Of a DNA stretch of 64,000 bases, positions 11,777 to 24,010 are shown piece by piece. Every line of letters starts with the position of its first letter. Position 1 is the stretch's first letter. The notes below the pieces were generated by a model. The model worked only from the letters and a program-made list of their open reading frames with translations. It was not told the DNA's origin and did no database searches. The position numbers were made by a program, and so were the translations under genes. Origin of the DNA: Glandiceps talaboti (Eukaryota > Hemichordata > Enteropneusta > Spengelidae); assembly GCF_964340395.1 (NCBI RefSeq), contig NC_135556.1:1996001-2060000 (forward strand), read 5' to 3'.

Positions 11777-14050
11777 TTACGAAATTTCCTACCAACTCTT
11801 TACCAGGGTTATCTACACACTTCGAGATATATATTATATGTATCTATATATATGTGTATGCCCCTTGTATGACAACTGCAATGAGCAGTTGATGAGGGAA
11901 ACAAACTTAGATCTAGAGCTGGCATAAGTATATACCTGAGATATAGAATAATAACACCAAGACAAGTCTGAGAGAAACTACCCCTACAAAGGGTTTGTTT
12001 CCTGTACATTCGGTTACCTTTCAACATGAAAGAACAGAATACTAATGTTATGTCACCACACCACCCACCCCCCACCCCCACCCCCTCCTCATAAGCCAGG
12101 TCTTACTCTTTTTGAACCCACTTTAACTCCACATAATGTTCTCACAATATTATAATTGGTTTATCTTGCAGTGAAACAAAGGCAACATTTAGCAATGGCC
12201 TTGTTGAGAGTGTGAAATCTAAACACTGTAGTTGATCACTAAAGCATCGACTTAGGAACTGCTGGCACTACACTCCCAGGGATCTAGTATCAATACCACA
12301 TTGTTTGTGATACAATTACTACTTTATACATAGTCCAATTGTTGAACAACACTGATTCTGTCTGTGTAAACAATGTGAAAACACAGACCCTGACCTCTCT
12401 AGAGGGCTTCCACCAGATCTACTGATAACAACATTCCAACCACAATGGGCTCAAAGAAACCCCATGTCTACTCATGCTTTGGAAAACAACGTTCATTCAC
12501 TATTCCTTTAATGATCTTAATCTGTACTTCAGCCTTTCTGCATCCACAGGGTATATTTGCTGTCTGTTGGAGCACAACAACAACATTCATGACAATTTTT
12601 AAATGGCAAATTTACTGAAAAATACAAACCACCTACAGAAATCACAAGAAAGTAAATTTAAAAGGGGGTGGATTACATGATATTATTTGCTGTTATGGAT
12701 CACTGACTTCAACAGGGATTCCTACTCAACATTCCTTGGGTATTGGTATTCAAATGAATAAGTCACAAACAGTCAAGGTGAAAACAGAATTAAAGGTAAA
12801 CTGTAACCCATTGCTATAGTATTAAAACTAGGTGCTTTCAGTGTCAATACAACCTACTTACCACAACAATTCTTTCACATGACTTTTGACCTCATCCCAA
12901 CATTTACAAAACAAATGGTCATTGCATAAATACACAAAATTGGGATTTTCATTTCATTTACCATTTGATCATATCATATATCATATCATATCATAAAGGT
13001 ATCCAAGAAAATTGTTTACAAAATCATGATAGTCTGGTTTCTTTTCTTATTCTATTCTATTCTATTCTATTCTTTACTCGCATATAAACATTGGTTTTAA
13101 ATTTAATAAACAATTGTGTCATAAACACAGATTTCTTGCATGAATGTTACAAAAATCATATAAAATGACTCAAAAGGAACAGTGATAGCTGATCATTTAA
13201 ATACTTTCAATGTTGGAATGTTTGAATGTAAGTTTGTTGGTGTCAACACTTTGCAACCTCTTGCACTTACAAGTTACAGAAGATGTGTACCATATAGTGT
13301 ACTACAAGGTCAATCAAGACAGTCTTATCTTTGTACACATACATGGTATGTTACCGATGTTTACAGTATCACTTTCTACAGTAAATCCCAAAGGAGTACT
13401 GAGTTCTTTGGAGTACTGTGACTTCTAGAATGTTGTTTGGGTTATTTTGACAAGTTCACAGTGAAGAAAAATCTTTCATAGAAGTAATGATTTTAATCAA
13501 TGACATGTAAAAATGATAATTCCTTTAGCAAAGTGCTGCACACTGATGACAATCACCCAAGTGTTTCCAAAAGTTACATACTAAAATTCAAATTGGATAA
13601 CTTGAAAAGATTGCAAAGGATGTCAATGCCACTTTTTAGTATGAATGTAAATACATCTGGAATCATTTAATAGTTCATGGCAAAGTTACAAAGTGAATGT
13701 AATAATTTTTATTATAATAATAATCATTTTTTGCACCTCCTGAGACATATGATGTTTGGGAACATGGTTGAAAAATAAATTTAAAAAAAAAGAACAATAG
13801 CGATAAAAAACAAGCTGATATTCATTTATTCAAAGATGAAATTAAGGGAGTTGCACAGGCTAGGACGTCAGTTAAAATTCTCAATAAAAATATGCAAATT
13901 CCATTCAATAAATGTATTTATACACATTTGAATAAGAATTAGCAAGGGGCAAACAGGAAATGTACAGATACAATGGATAAATCGACCTCAAACTGTGACT
14001 GGAATTGACATGTTTGTATTTTGCTGGGGAGTCTGATGCGCCCTCAACGA
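11777..14050. other. Mostly unique intergenic DNA with short simple repeats
   Basis: No gene is supported. It holds a C-rich tract at about 12057-12089 (four or more runs of C3-C6, so G-quadruplex-capable on the minus strand), ATCATATC repeats at about 12966-12996 and a TCTAT pentanucleotide repeat at about 13044-13074. Overlapping open frames near 13182-13428 lack splice or domain support. Confidence 0.5.
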
Positions 14051-14077
14051 TGACTCTGTATCCCAGGCCCATATCAC

Positions 14078-14088
14078 GCAATGGCGGC
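14078..14088 (+). promoter_or_regulatory. YY1-type motif at a putative transcription start
   Basis: GCAATGGCGGC fits the ATGGCGGC core of YY1 sites, which often lie just downstream of animal transcription starts in the same orientation. It lies 18 bp before the start codon of the two-exon microprotein gene. Its short upstream ATG ends at TAG (14123-14125), so it would act as an overlapping upstream ORF. Confidence 0.4.
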
Positions 14089-14105
14089 ATTTGTAGAAGG
14101 CTCAG

Positions 14106-14501
14106 ATGCCGTCAGCACGAACTAGTATTCTGACGCCTGCTGCCGGTTTGACCTCAAAATCTCAGACGGAGGGTGAGTAAAAAATATAATGTTCAACCTT
14201 TGATTTAGATGTGTTTCTAACTTTCCTATCCTATCCATGCGTACATGTGTATCACCGTCATTGACATCACATATTGTCGCCAAGTACTACTATTAGATAG
14301 TCGGTGCATTTTTCCCTGATAGTGCACTTCACCTATGCTGAGTCAGTGAGTAACTTATTCATTTCATGCATGGGCGAGAAAGTAGCCTAAACATTATTCT
14401 TTTCTTTTTTGACAGGATCGATCCGAAATGAAATGTACAGGCTAAGACAAGAAGAGGTACAGAAGTGGCCGACGGGCGCGGACAGTGCAATGAGTAGCTA
14501 G
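14106..14501 (+). CDS. Two-exon gene for a 50-residue microprotein
   Basis: Exon 1 coding is 14106-14172 and exon 2 is 14416-14501. The donor is GAGG followed by GTGAGT. The acceptor is a strong tract, TTCTTTTCTTTTTTGACAG. After splicing, the glycine codon is completed across the junction and the frame runs to TAG at 14499-14501, giving 51 codons including stop. Only one of the three frames of exon 2 is open, and it is the one joined in phase. An in-frame TAG lies just before the ATG (14094-14096), so the N-terminus is bounded. The product starts MPSARTSILTPAAGL, is serine/threonine-rich, then charged (EMYRLRQEEVQKW), and ends SAMSS. No signal peptide or membrane segment is visible. AATAAA follows at 14589-14594. 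I do not recognise the protein; it may be a small conserved protein or the coding part of an lncRNA-like transcript. Confidence 0.55.
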
Positions 14502-14588
14502 ATACTGACACCGTCTGGTACACACACGAGTAAACGATTCCCAACTTATCCGAATTACTATGTTTTTACAGGGACTGATAATTTCATA

Positions 14589-14594
14589 AATAAA
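14589..14594 (+). terminator. Poly(A) signal AATAAA
   Basis: Canonical hexamer 88 bases after the stop codon of the microprotein gene, with T/GT-rich sequence (TTGTTTTGTG) downstream. Confidence 0.45.
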
Positions 14595-14599
14595 ATATT

Positions 14600-16761
14600 G
14601 TTTTGTGTATTTATAAGATATTTTTGACTTTTGTTAATAAATCATCGATCGTGTACAAATGTATAATACAACCAGACACTTGAGTTGATAAAATATTTGG
14701 ATCCCACTCGGCCCCCATGTTGCGTTCAGTTATGTGCCATTGCTTTCTACTCTGTTGTAGTAGAAATGTCAAGTTATTTCATTTTGAATTCCATACATTA
14801 TTGGTGATAAAATGTATACAGCATACTTTTTCAACAATACAGTAAACTTACTCATTATCTCATTCACTTGCTTGCTCAATGACTGGGAGAAGAAGAGTGT
14901 TATAAAATTTACTGAAATTTATTATTGTACATAATTATTCTGGATATGGCTTCTTCTAGTGATGGTTTTACAAAAAAAAATAAATGGACATCTAATAATA
15001 ACTTACATGACATGAGTTTGTACAGAAAATCTACTGTAGACATAAATATTTCCATACATTGAAAAATTCACAGAAGTACAATTTCTGACTTGTCATGCAC
15101 GCTTTCATTCCACGAGAAAATTTGACACTACTGCCGCAACTGTTGACACATTGCAGGACGTTTGAATATTAGAATGACAGGTCTAGCCAAAATGAAAATT
15201 ATGTTTTCTCTGTAGTCCGTAGGGGTATCTTCGTTGAATGGTTGTGGACCCGCTGTTGCTTCTATTTCTTGTATAAACCATCTGTCTGCGTCGCAGTCCC
15301 CACACTTGTAGACCGTAGACCGTAGACGCGTAGTCGGCTGGCTGCACTGTGTGGGTTCTGGGCAATGTCTAACCTCGCTCTAACCTTGGCGCCATAACTC
15401 TGTCTCGCGACTCCATCTACTCTTCCCTAGCCTTTATACCAGTGTCTGACAAGGCCTTGTAATGAAGCTTGGCCTTTCTTATTCCTATTTTTGGTTTCGG
15501 GTTCTTCAAATTAGCCGTATTTCTGGCGATATGCAGCAACGGCTTTGCTAGAGCAGAGCTGAGCAACCACGCAGAGTGTAGTTAGAGTGTGGGAGAATGC
15601 TTTGCTATGCATGCGCAATACACACGGTTTTGTTGATGTCTCCCTAGCTTTGAAATAGTAAGCAAGTTTTACGGTGCGAGGCGTATTCCTTGTATAGAGC
15701 GTCTCTACAGTAGTCTAAAGGTGGATATGAACCATATGATGATTACCATACATACTAGAGAGTCCAATGAAAGTAATCCATGGCTATGCTTTCAACCAGC
15801 GGTCCAATATACGGCACGGAGGGTTTGTGAAATGTTGTAAAAACGGCATTTCTTCTGTTTTTAGCTCATTTTCTTAATCATTGTATTTGCTTATTATACA
15901 AGCTAGGGAATTCGGGTTTTCTTAATCGGATAAATTAGGTCAAGGACAAGAAACGAATGGTTGGGAATTTCCCAACAGTTGAACGGCATGGGAATATCAC
16001 TTCATTGTAAATGGGATACAGGTTTACAAAAATTGCAATTTTGACAGATAATAGCAACCAAATGGAATTATATTTCAGCAAAGTTGTACCATACGAATTT
16101 GACATTTTTATTTATGATGACAGCGATGAAAAAAAAAACGAAAAAAACAACAACAATTGCCTTGTAAAAATTGAAAAATATGAAAAATATGACATATTAA
16201 TATACACACGTATCAAATTTCATCATAACATAAACAAACAATATTTTAATGTTTTTGCTGATATGTTGAATATATAAAGAACAAACTGAAAATATGGAGT
16301 CAATACCTTCATTTTTAACAAAGTTATGACATTTTTACTAAGTAAAGAATGGGGATGAAAAATAGCCTGTGCAACAACCTTAACAAATCTATATCTCTAT
16401 AGTTTTTGAAACATGATTGCACTCAATTTGGCTATCATAGGTTTGGTTGGTAGGACCATGCTCACTTTAAAAATGGCAAACTCAATATGAAGTGAATGAC
16501 CACTGTGCCACACTATAATAGCCAACTGTACAAAAAAATTGGGCAGGTAGAAATTGTGGTAGGGCATGTAATTTTCAAAGTTACCTGCCCATTGGGCAGG
16601 TGGGCAAAAAAATTAATTTTGTGGCCTGGATTTTGCATATTACCCTAACTCACATATGAGTTGTGAGTAAACACCAAAACCAAGAACCAGCATAGAATCT
16701 AGACTAAGAGTCTAAGATCATACATGTGTTGTGCTTTCATTATCTAAATAATATACTTTCA
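14600..16761. other. Intergenic stretch, GC-richer around 15.1-15.8 kb
   Basis: About 15180-15830 has higher CpG content and contains TTGGCGCC (an E2F-type motif) near 15387-15394, so it could be a promoter. I find no convincing exon. The rest is AT-rich. The open frame at 16011-16277 is lysine/asparagine-rich low-complexity sequence without support. Confidence 0.35.
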
Positions 16762-19483
16762 GGTACATGTATGTCATCTAATATGATCTATGGTAAATAT
16801 ATGATACATGTATACCATCTAATATGATCTATGGTAAATATATGATACATGTATGCCATCTAATATGATCTATGGTAAATATATGATACATGTATGCCAT
16901 CTAATATGATCTATGTTAAATATATTGTACATGTATGCCATCTAATATGATCTATGGTAAATATATTGTACATGTATGCCATCTAATATGATCTATGGTA
17001 AATATATTGTACATGTATGTCATCTAATATGATCTATGGTAAATATATTGTACATGTATACCATCTAATATGATCTATGGTACATGTATGCCATCTAATA
17101 TGATCTATGGTAAATATATTGTACATGTATACCATCTAATATGATCTATGGTAAATATATGATACATGTATGTCATCTAATATGATCTATAGTACATGTA
17201 TTGTACATGTATACCATCTAATATGATCTATGGTACATGTATTGTACATGTATGCCATCTAATATGATCTATAGTAAATATATTGTACATGTATGCCATC
17301 TAATATGATCTATGGTAAATATATTGTACATGTATGTCATCTAATATGATCTATGGTACATGTATGCCATCTAATATGATCTATGGTAAATATATTGTAC
17401 ATGTATACCATCTAATATGATCTATGGTAAATATATTGTACATGTATGCCATCTAATATGATCTATGGTAAATATATTGTACATGTATACCATCTAATAT
17501 GATCTATAGTAAATATATGGTACATGTATGCCATCTAATATGATCTATGGTAAATATATTGTACATGTATGCCATCTAATATGATCTATGGTAAATATAT
17601 TGTATATGTATGCCATCTAATATGATCTATGGTAAATATATTGTACATGTATGCCATCTAATATGATCTATGGTAAATATATTGTACATGTATACCATCT
17701 AATATGATCTATAGTAAATATATGATACATGTATGCCATCTAATATGATCTATGGTAAATATATTGTACATGTATGCCATCTAATATGATCTATGGTAAA
17801 TATATTGTACATGTATGCCATCTAATATGATCTATGGTAAATATATTGTACATGTATACCATCTAATATGATCTATAGTAAATATATGATACATGTATGC
17901 CATCTAATATGATCTATGGTACATGTATGCCATCTAATATGATCTATGGTAAATATATTGTACATGTATGTCATCTAATATGATCTATGGTAAATATATT
18001 GTACATGTATGTCATCTAATATGATCTATGGTAAATATATGATACATGTACATAAATGTATGTCATCTAATATGATCTATAGTACATGTATTGTACATGT
18101 ATGTCATCTAATATGATCTATGGTAAATATATTGTACATGTATGTCATCTAATATGATCTATGGTAAATATATTGTACATGTATACCATCTAATATGATC
18201 TATGGTAAATATATGATACATGTATGTCATCTAATATGATCTATGGTAAATATATGATACATGTATGTCATCTAATATGATCTATAGTACATGTATTGTA
18301 CATGTATACCATCTAATATGATCTATGGTACATGTATTGTACATGTGTGTCATCTAATATGATCTATGGTAAATATATTGTACATGTATGTCATCTAATA
18401 TGATCTATGGTACATGTATGCCATCTAATATGATCTATGGTAAATATATGATACATGTATACCATCTAATATGATCTATGGTACATGTATGCCATCTAAT
18501 ATGATCTATAGTACATGTATTGTACATGTATGCCATCTAATATGATCTATGGTAAATATATTGCACATGTATGCCATCTAATATGATCTATGGTAAATAT
18601 ATTGTACATGTATGCCATCTAATATGATCTATGGTACATGTATGCCATCTAATATGATCGATGGTAAATATATGATACATGTATGCCATCTAATATGATC
18701 TATAGTACATGTATTGTACATGTATTGTACATGTATGCCATCTAATATGATCTATGGTAAATATATTGTACAATCATGTATGTCATCTAATATGATCTAT
18801 GGTAAATATATTGTACAATCATGTATGCCATCTAATATGATCTATGGTAAATATATTGTACATGTATACCATCTAATATGATCTATGGTAAATATATTGT
18901 ACATGTATGCCATCTAATATGATCTATGGTAAATATATGATACATGTATGCCATCTAATATGATCTATGGTAAATATATGATACATGTATGCCATCTAAT
19001 ATGATCTATAGTACATGTATTGTACATGTATGCCATCTAATATGATCTATGGTAAATATATGATACATGTATGCCATCTAATATGATCTATGGTAAATAT
19101 ATGATACATGTATGCCATCTAATATGATCTATGGTAAATATATGATACATGTATGCCATCTAATATGATCTATAGTACATGTATGCCATCTAATATGATC
19201 TATGGTACACGTATGCCATCTAATATGATCTATGGTACATGTATGCCATCTAATATGATCTATGGTACACGTATGCCATCTAATATGATCTATGGTACAC
19301 GTATGCCATCTAATATGATCTATGGTACACGTATGCCATCTAATATGATCTATGGTACACGTATGCCATCTAATATGATCTATGGTACACGTATGCCATC
19401 TAATATGATCTATGGTACACGTATGCCATCTAATATGATCTATGGTACACGTATGCCATCTAATATGATCTATGGTACATGTA
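16762..19483. repeat. Minisatellite, 41-bp and 30-bp unit forms, 2.7 kb
   Basis: The shared 30-bp part contains CATGTATGCCATCTAATATG and ATCTATGGTA. Most units add an 11-bp AAATATATTGTA-like segment to give 41 bp; others lack it. The last 300 bp (about 19153-19480) is a uniform 30-bp array with CACGTATG. Because 30 is a multiple of three, that part forms a 10-residue repeat open frame (MPSNMIYGTR), which I do not regard as a gene. ACATGT and TGTACA palindromes are frequent. Confidence 0.95.
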
Positions 19484-20319
19484 ATAGAGTCAATGATTGT
19501 TGTCTATATAACACTGGATTAACATTCATTCTCTGTAGGTATAATCTCCATAACTATAACTTAGTGTATTCTGATATAATAAGGTCAAATATTTTATCCA
19601 TAATTAATAAAAAGTAATACAATCTACAAAGCTACATTCACTGTTGGGTGATCAATCACTGTCATCTTCTACTTTAATTTGAGAAAGTAGAATTTTTCTA
19701 ATGGCTAGCCCATGACTTTACAACTATACATAATTGAACTTTTCTACAAACAACCAAGTAAAAAAAATGAGGAAGAAAAGAAAAATATTATGAGACCCCA
19801 ATACATAACAGTCCTGACAATGCTGATGAGACATCAGGAAAATTTTGAATTTGCTTTTAAATTTGTTTTGACTTGGTAAGTGGTAATGTTTATTTATAAA
19901 GCCAGGGTCGATGAACACTCAAATATACAGCTTACAAAAATATATATTGATTCATTTTGTTATTGCTCACTTCCTCTTTAGAAGCATTTACACAAAACAA
20001 TATTCTTTCATGTAAATTTCTGTCATTCTGTACCCAATTTACTTAAAGGTTAAGGCCTAAAAAAAATTGGTTTGGTTCCAGTTATCCAAACCAACCTAGT
20101 TTTTCACTGTCAACCCTAAACTTTTTTTTACATATTCAAAAAGTAGTCCAATCGTGAAAATTATGAAGTCTTGCAAGAAATAGTGGATGCAGAAACTGAC
20201 ATCAATTTAAAAAGACAAAATAAAACTGTTCTTCCAATCTGTAATTGCTGTACATCTGATGAGAAGAAACCAATAACACAGTGACCATATGGAAAACAAT
20301 GGAAAACATAACTACCTGA
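19484..20319. other. AT-rich spacer with no gene seen
   Basis: No repeat family or coding signal is recognised between the minisatellite and the family-1 element. Confidence 0.4.
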
Positions 20320-21598
20320 ACAAGTCATTGAGAATGACATACTCCCCGCTATGATTGGGTTTTAAGGAATTATCACTACTCTGAGTCTGATCATGCAACA
20401 ACACTTGTAAACCTAAATCAAACAGACTTAGATATGTTGTGTCTGCTTGTTAGACATGGAACATGCCTACAACAATAAAGGATAGGTCGGGCATTGGGGG
20501 ATCGTATCGTGACGAAAATGGATATGCATATGTATGTCATAGAACACTCCTAATACCAACTTTGAATGAGATCTATTCAAGCATGTCTGAGTTATGGCTT
20601 TGGACATGGAAAATTCGCAAACAAAATGGCTGCCAGGCAGCCATATTGGATCGTATCACAAAGAAAATGGATATGCACATGTATGTCATAGAACACTGTC
20701 CTAATACCAACTTTGAATGATATCTGTTCAAGCATGTCGAGTTATGGCTTTGAACCTGGAAAATTCGCAAACAAAATGGCTGCCAGTCAGCCATATTGGA
20801 TCGTATCACAATGAAAATGGATATGCACATGTATGTCATAGAACACTGTCCTAATACAAACTTTGAATGAGATCTGTTCAAGCATGTCTGAGTTATGGCT
20901 TTGGACATGAAAATCCACAAACAAAATGGCTGCTAGGCGGCCATATTGGATCGTATCACAACAACAATGAATAGGCACATGTATGTCACACAACACTGAC
21001 CTAATACCAACTTTGAATGAGATCTGTTCAAGCATGTCTGAGTTATGGATTTGAACATGGAAAATTCGCAAACAAAATGGCTGCCAGTCAGCCATATTGG
21101 ATCGTATCACAATGAAAATGAATATGCACATGTATGTCATAGAACACTGTCCTAATACCAACTTTGAATGAGATCTGTTCAAGCATGTCTGAGTTATGGC
21201 TTTGGACATGAAAATTCACAAACAAAATGGCTGCTAGGCGGCCATATTGGATCGTATCATGACAACAATGAATATGCACATGCCATAGAACACTGTCCTA
21301 ATAGCAACTTTGAATGAGATCTGTTCAAGCATGCCAGAGTTATGGCTTTATACAGGGAAAATTTGCAAACAAAATGGCTGCTAGGCGGCCATATTGGATC
21401 GTATCATGAAACAAATTGACGTGCATATGTATGCCATAGTATAATGCCCCTGTACCAAGTTTGAAAAAAATCAGTCCAGGCATCTCCAAGAAACAGCTGC
21501 GGACAGACGGACGGACGCACGCACGGACGCACGGATGCATGGACAGATGGAACCCAATCCATAAGTCCCCGTCCCAGACTTCGGCCGGCGGGGACTAA
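20320..21598 (+). mobile_element. Family-1 HINE-like element, complete copy
   Basis: The left end is ACAAGTCATTGAGAATGAC, which contains the hairpin GTCATT-GAG-AATGAC, followed by ATACTCCCCGC. About 150 bp of unique left sequence leads into six core units of about 150 bp (GGCTGCCAGGCAGCCATATT and GAGATCTGTTCAAGCATGTC are constant). The right end has CCTGTACCAAGTTTG, GGACGGACGCACG microsatellite, and a hairpin ending GGGGACTAA. The subterminal AGTCCCCGC at the left is the inverse of the right terminus. No open frame belongs to the element; long minus-strand frames here simply follow the repeat period. Confidence 0.8.
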
Positions 21599-21644
21599 CT
21601 AGACACTCACATATGAAAAAAAATATATATAAAAAATAAAATAA

Positions 21645-22402
21645 ACAAGTCATTGAGAATGACATAGTCCCCGCTATAATTGGGTTTTAAGGAATTTTCA
21701 CTACTCTGATCAAGTAACAACATTTGTGAACCTAAAACAAACAGACTGAGATATGTTGTGTGTACTTGTTGGACATGGAATATGCCTCCAACAATAAAGG
21801 ATTGGTTGGGTATGGGGGATCATATCACGATGAAAATGGAGTCTGAGTTATGGCTTTGGACATGGAAAATTCACAAACAAAATGGCTGGCAGGCAGCCAT
21901 ATTGGATCGCATCACGACGAAAATGGATATACACATGTATGTCATAGAACACTGTCCTAATACCTACTTTGAATGAGATCTGTTCAAGCATGTCTGAGTT
22001 ATGGCTTTGGACATGAAAATTCACAAACAAAATGGCTGCTAGGCGGCCATATTGGATCGTACCATGACAATAATGAATATGCACATGTATGTCATAGAAC
22101 ACTGTCCTAATACCAACTTTGAATGAGATCTGTTAAAGTATGTCTGAGTTATGGCTTTAGACAGGGAAAATTCGCAAACAAAATGGTTGCTAGGCGGCCA
22201 TATTGGATCGTATCATAAAACAAATTGACGTGCATATGTATGCCATAGTATGTTGCCCCTGTACCAAGTTTGAAAAAAATCAGTCCTGGCATCTCCAAGA
22301 AACAGCTGCGGACGGACGGACGCACGGACGGACGCACGGACGCACAGACAGACGGAACCCAATCTATAAGTCCCCGTTCCGGACTTCGTCCGCGGGGACT
22401 AA
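21645..22402 (+). mobile_element. Family-1 HINE-like element, short copy
   Basis: Same ends as the neighbouring copy (left ACAAGTCATTGAGAATGAC, right hairpin then ACTAA) but only about three core units, one shortened near 21838. It lies 46 bp from the previous copy in the same orientation, separated by an A/T-rich linker. The 3' hairpin arms AGTCCCCG and CGGGGACT are perfect (22369-22400). Confidence 0.8.
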
Positions 22403-22725
22403 AAATCTACCTACCCCACCTATTCTAAAAGTGAGTGTAATCGTAACCATACTAATTTGCTAATATAAAAGTAAATTAATGCTGAAAACCAGTAAATTGG
22501 ATTATTACAGTGTACACTCCTAGCTGGCTACAGTATTAAATGCATTCAGTACAAAACACAGGTCAGGTCAGGTACATGTACAGTAGTCTTGCTGCTAGAC
22601 GTTCAGGCTTTCTTCCGATATGATAAGCGAACGAAGTTTGCAGTGAGGACTTGCCCGAACATCTAGCTAATGTCATTTTCAGACTTCACATTCCATTGAG
22701 ATGACATATGGCCATGGGTTGGACC

Positions 22726-23341
22726 ACAGGGGGCAGCGAGCATGTAATTGATTGATCGATCGATCGGTTGATTTATTGATTTATTTATTATCGGTTGAAT
22801 GATTGATCGATTGAATGATCAATTTTTTGTGGTGCAATATAACTTATTTTGTATGTGATATTGATCAATTCACTCATTGAGTTTTAAAACTATTTCTTTT
22901 TCTTTCCCTGGTTACTTTGCTCTCAGCTATATCTCAGACCACTAAAAGTCTGAGGCTGTGTGTAATTCTCTCTTTGCTTTATTGACTAAATAAAGACACC
23001 TTGTCCATTCTTCACTCTTATCTAAATTAAAACTACTAATCTTATAATTGGCGAGAGATCACTTACATTAACAGTTTGCTTTATCTCTCAGTATAATTAC
23101 TCCAAAGTAATTCAAAACAGATTTGTACATTTTTCACATGCTGAAACATGTGAAAGCAGCTGTCAATTTGTTCATCACCGTCGCGTTACTGTGATCGCGC
23201 ACTGAAGTCCATGGTGACTTGCGCGATCACAGAAATACGTGTTATTTTACCCCTTTCATATACAATTTGTTAAACACACCACTATTCTGGTATATATCTC
23301 GGGACACAAGATCAATCAATTACATGCTCGCTGCCCCCTGT
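22726..23341. mobile_element. 616-bp MITE with 32-bp terminal inverted repeats and 9-bp target duplication
   Basis: The left end ACAGGGGGCAGCGAGCATG (22726 onward) is matched exactly in reverse at the right end for 32 bp (23310-23341). GGTTGGACC flanks both sides (22717-22725 and 23342-23350), a convincing target-site duplication of 8-9 bp. That fits hAT (8 bp) or Mutator (9 bp) elements. The left part has ATTGATTGATCGATCGATCG repeats. A 13-bp perfect inverted repeat lies inside (23189-23201 with 23220-23232). No coding capacity. Confidence 0.85.
23189..23232. repeat. Hairpin inside the 616-bp MITE
   Basis: CTGTGATCGCGCA pairs perfectly with TGCGCGATCACAG across an 18-base loop. Confidence 0.7.
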
Positions 23342-23676
23342 GGTTGGACCATGTACGCATATATATATGTTAATATATTCAACAACCTATGACCTCAATA
23401 ATGCTAATGCTCTATAATACTAATGTCCAATATCACGTGATGATAACAAATTACTAACTATTATGTCTTATCAGTTAATGGTAATTGTGAGTTTGATGAG
23501 TGTGTAGATGTTGTCATTCACACATTTCAGCATTGGTGGTTATTTACAAGCCCCTCCTTAAGCTGACTATGTATGAAAAAATTAGCTATTGACGTATTGT
23601 CCTCTGTCTGTGCTTGTCGTCAATGTGGTCCTCTGATTCGCAGTTATTTATATCCCTGAACTGCAGAGATGACTTT

Positions 23677-23759
23677 TGCTAGACCTCGGATGTTCTATCC
23701 TCGATAGCGATGTTCGGTCGTGTGTTGTATTGTATCGGAAGAACATCCGAGGTCTAGCA
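23677..23759. repeat. 83-bp hairpin with a perfect 20-bp stem
   Basis: TGCTAGACCTCGGATGTTCT (23677-23696) pairs exactly with its reverse complement at 23740-23759. A diverged relative, in the opposite sense, lies at about 22593-22672 (CTGCTAGAC, TTCTTCCGATA, GAACATCTAGC), on the other side of the MITE. This could be a tiny fold-back element or a precursor-like small RNA hairpin. Confidence 0.65.
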
Positions 23760-23769
23760 GTTAGACTAA

Positions 23770-24010
23770 AGGTACAGGTGATTATGTGGTCTTGTAGCTA
23801 GACATATTTGCATACATTCTTTGAAGATTTATTCCCCTGCCTTCCCATCCATGGTTTTATATCTACAATATACACCATCATTTAATTGTTGCTATGAGCT
23901 TGGTCTTTTGTTGCTGGGCATATTTACATAAAATTTTGCAATGTTTATGCATTTACCTTCCAGTCACTGGTGTTAATTGGCATTATACATCATCGTTTTG
24001 CATTAGTAGT
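23770..24010 (+). mobile_element. Family-2 fragment (two to three diverged core units)
   Basis: TTGTTGCTGGGCATATTTACAT, split by substitutions, and TTTGCATACATTCTTTGAAG match the ~115-bp core of family 2. Both ends are missing. Confidence 0.5.

Noticed and set aside
12840-12915. Minus-strand donor GTAAGT after a short open stretch (EVKSHVKELLW)
   Set aside because: No acceptor with a pyrimidine tract was found upstream.
20573-21279. Overlapping minus-strand frames of 60-140 codons
   Set aside because: They follow the ~150-bp core repeats of a HINE-like element; the peptide simply repeats with the DNA.
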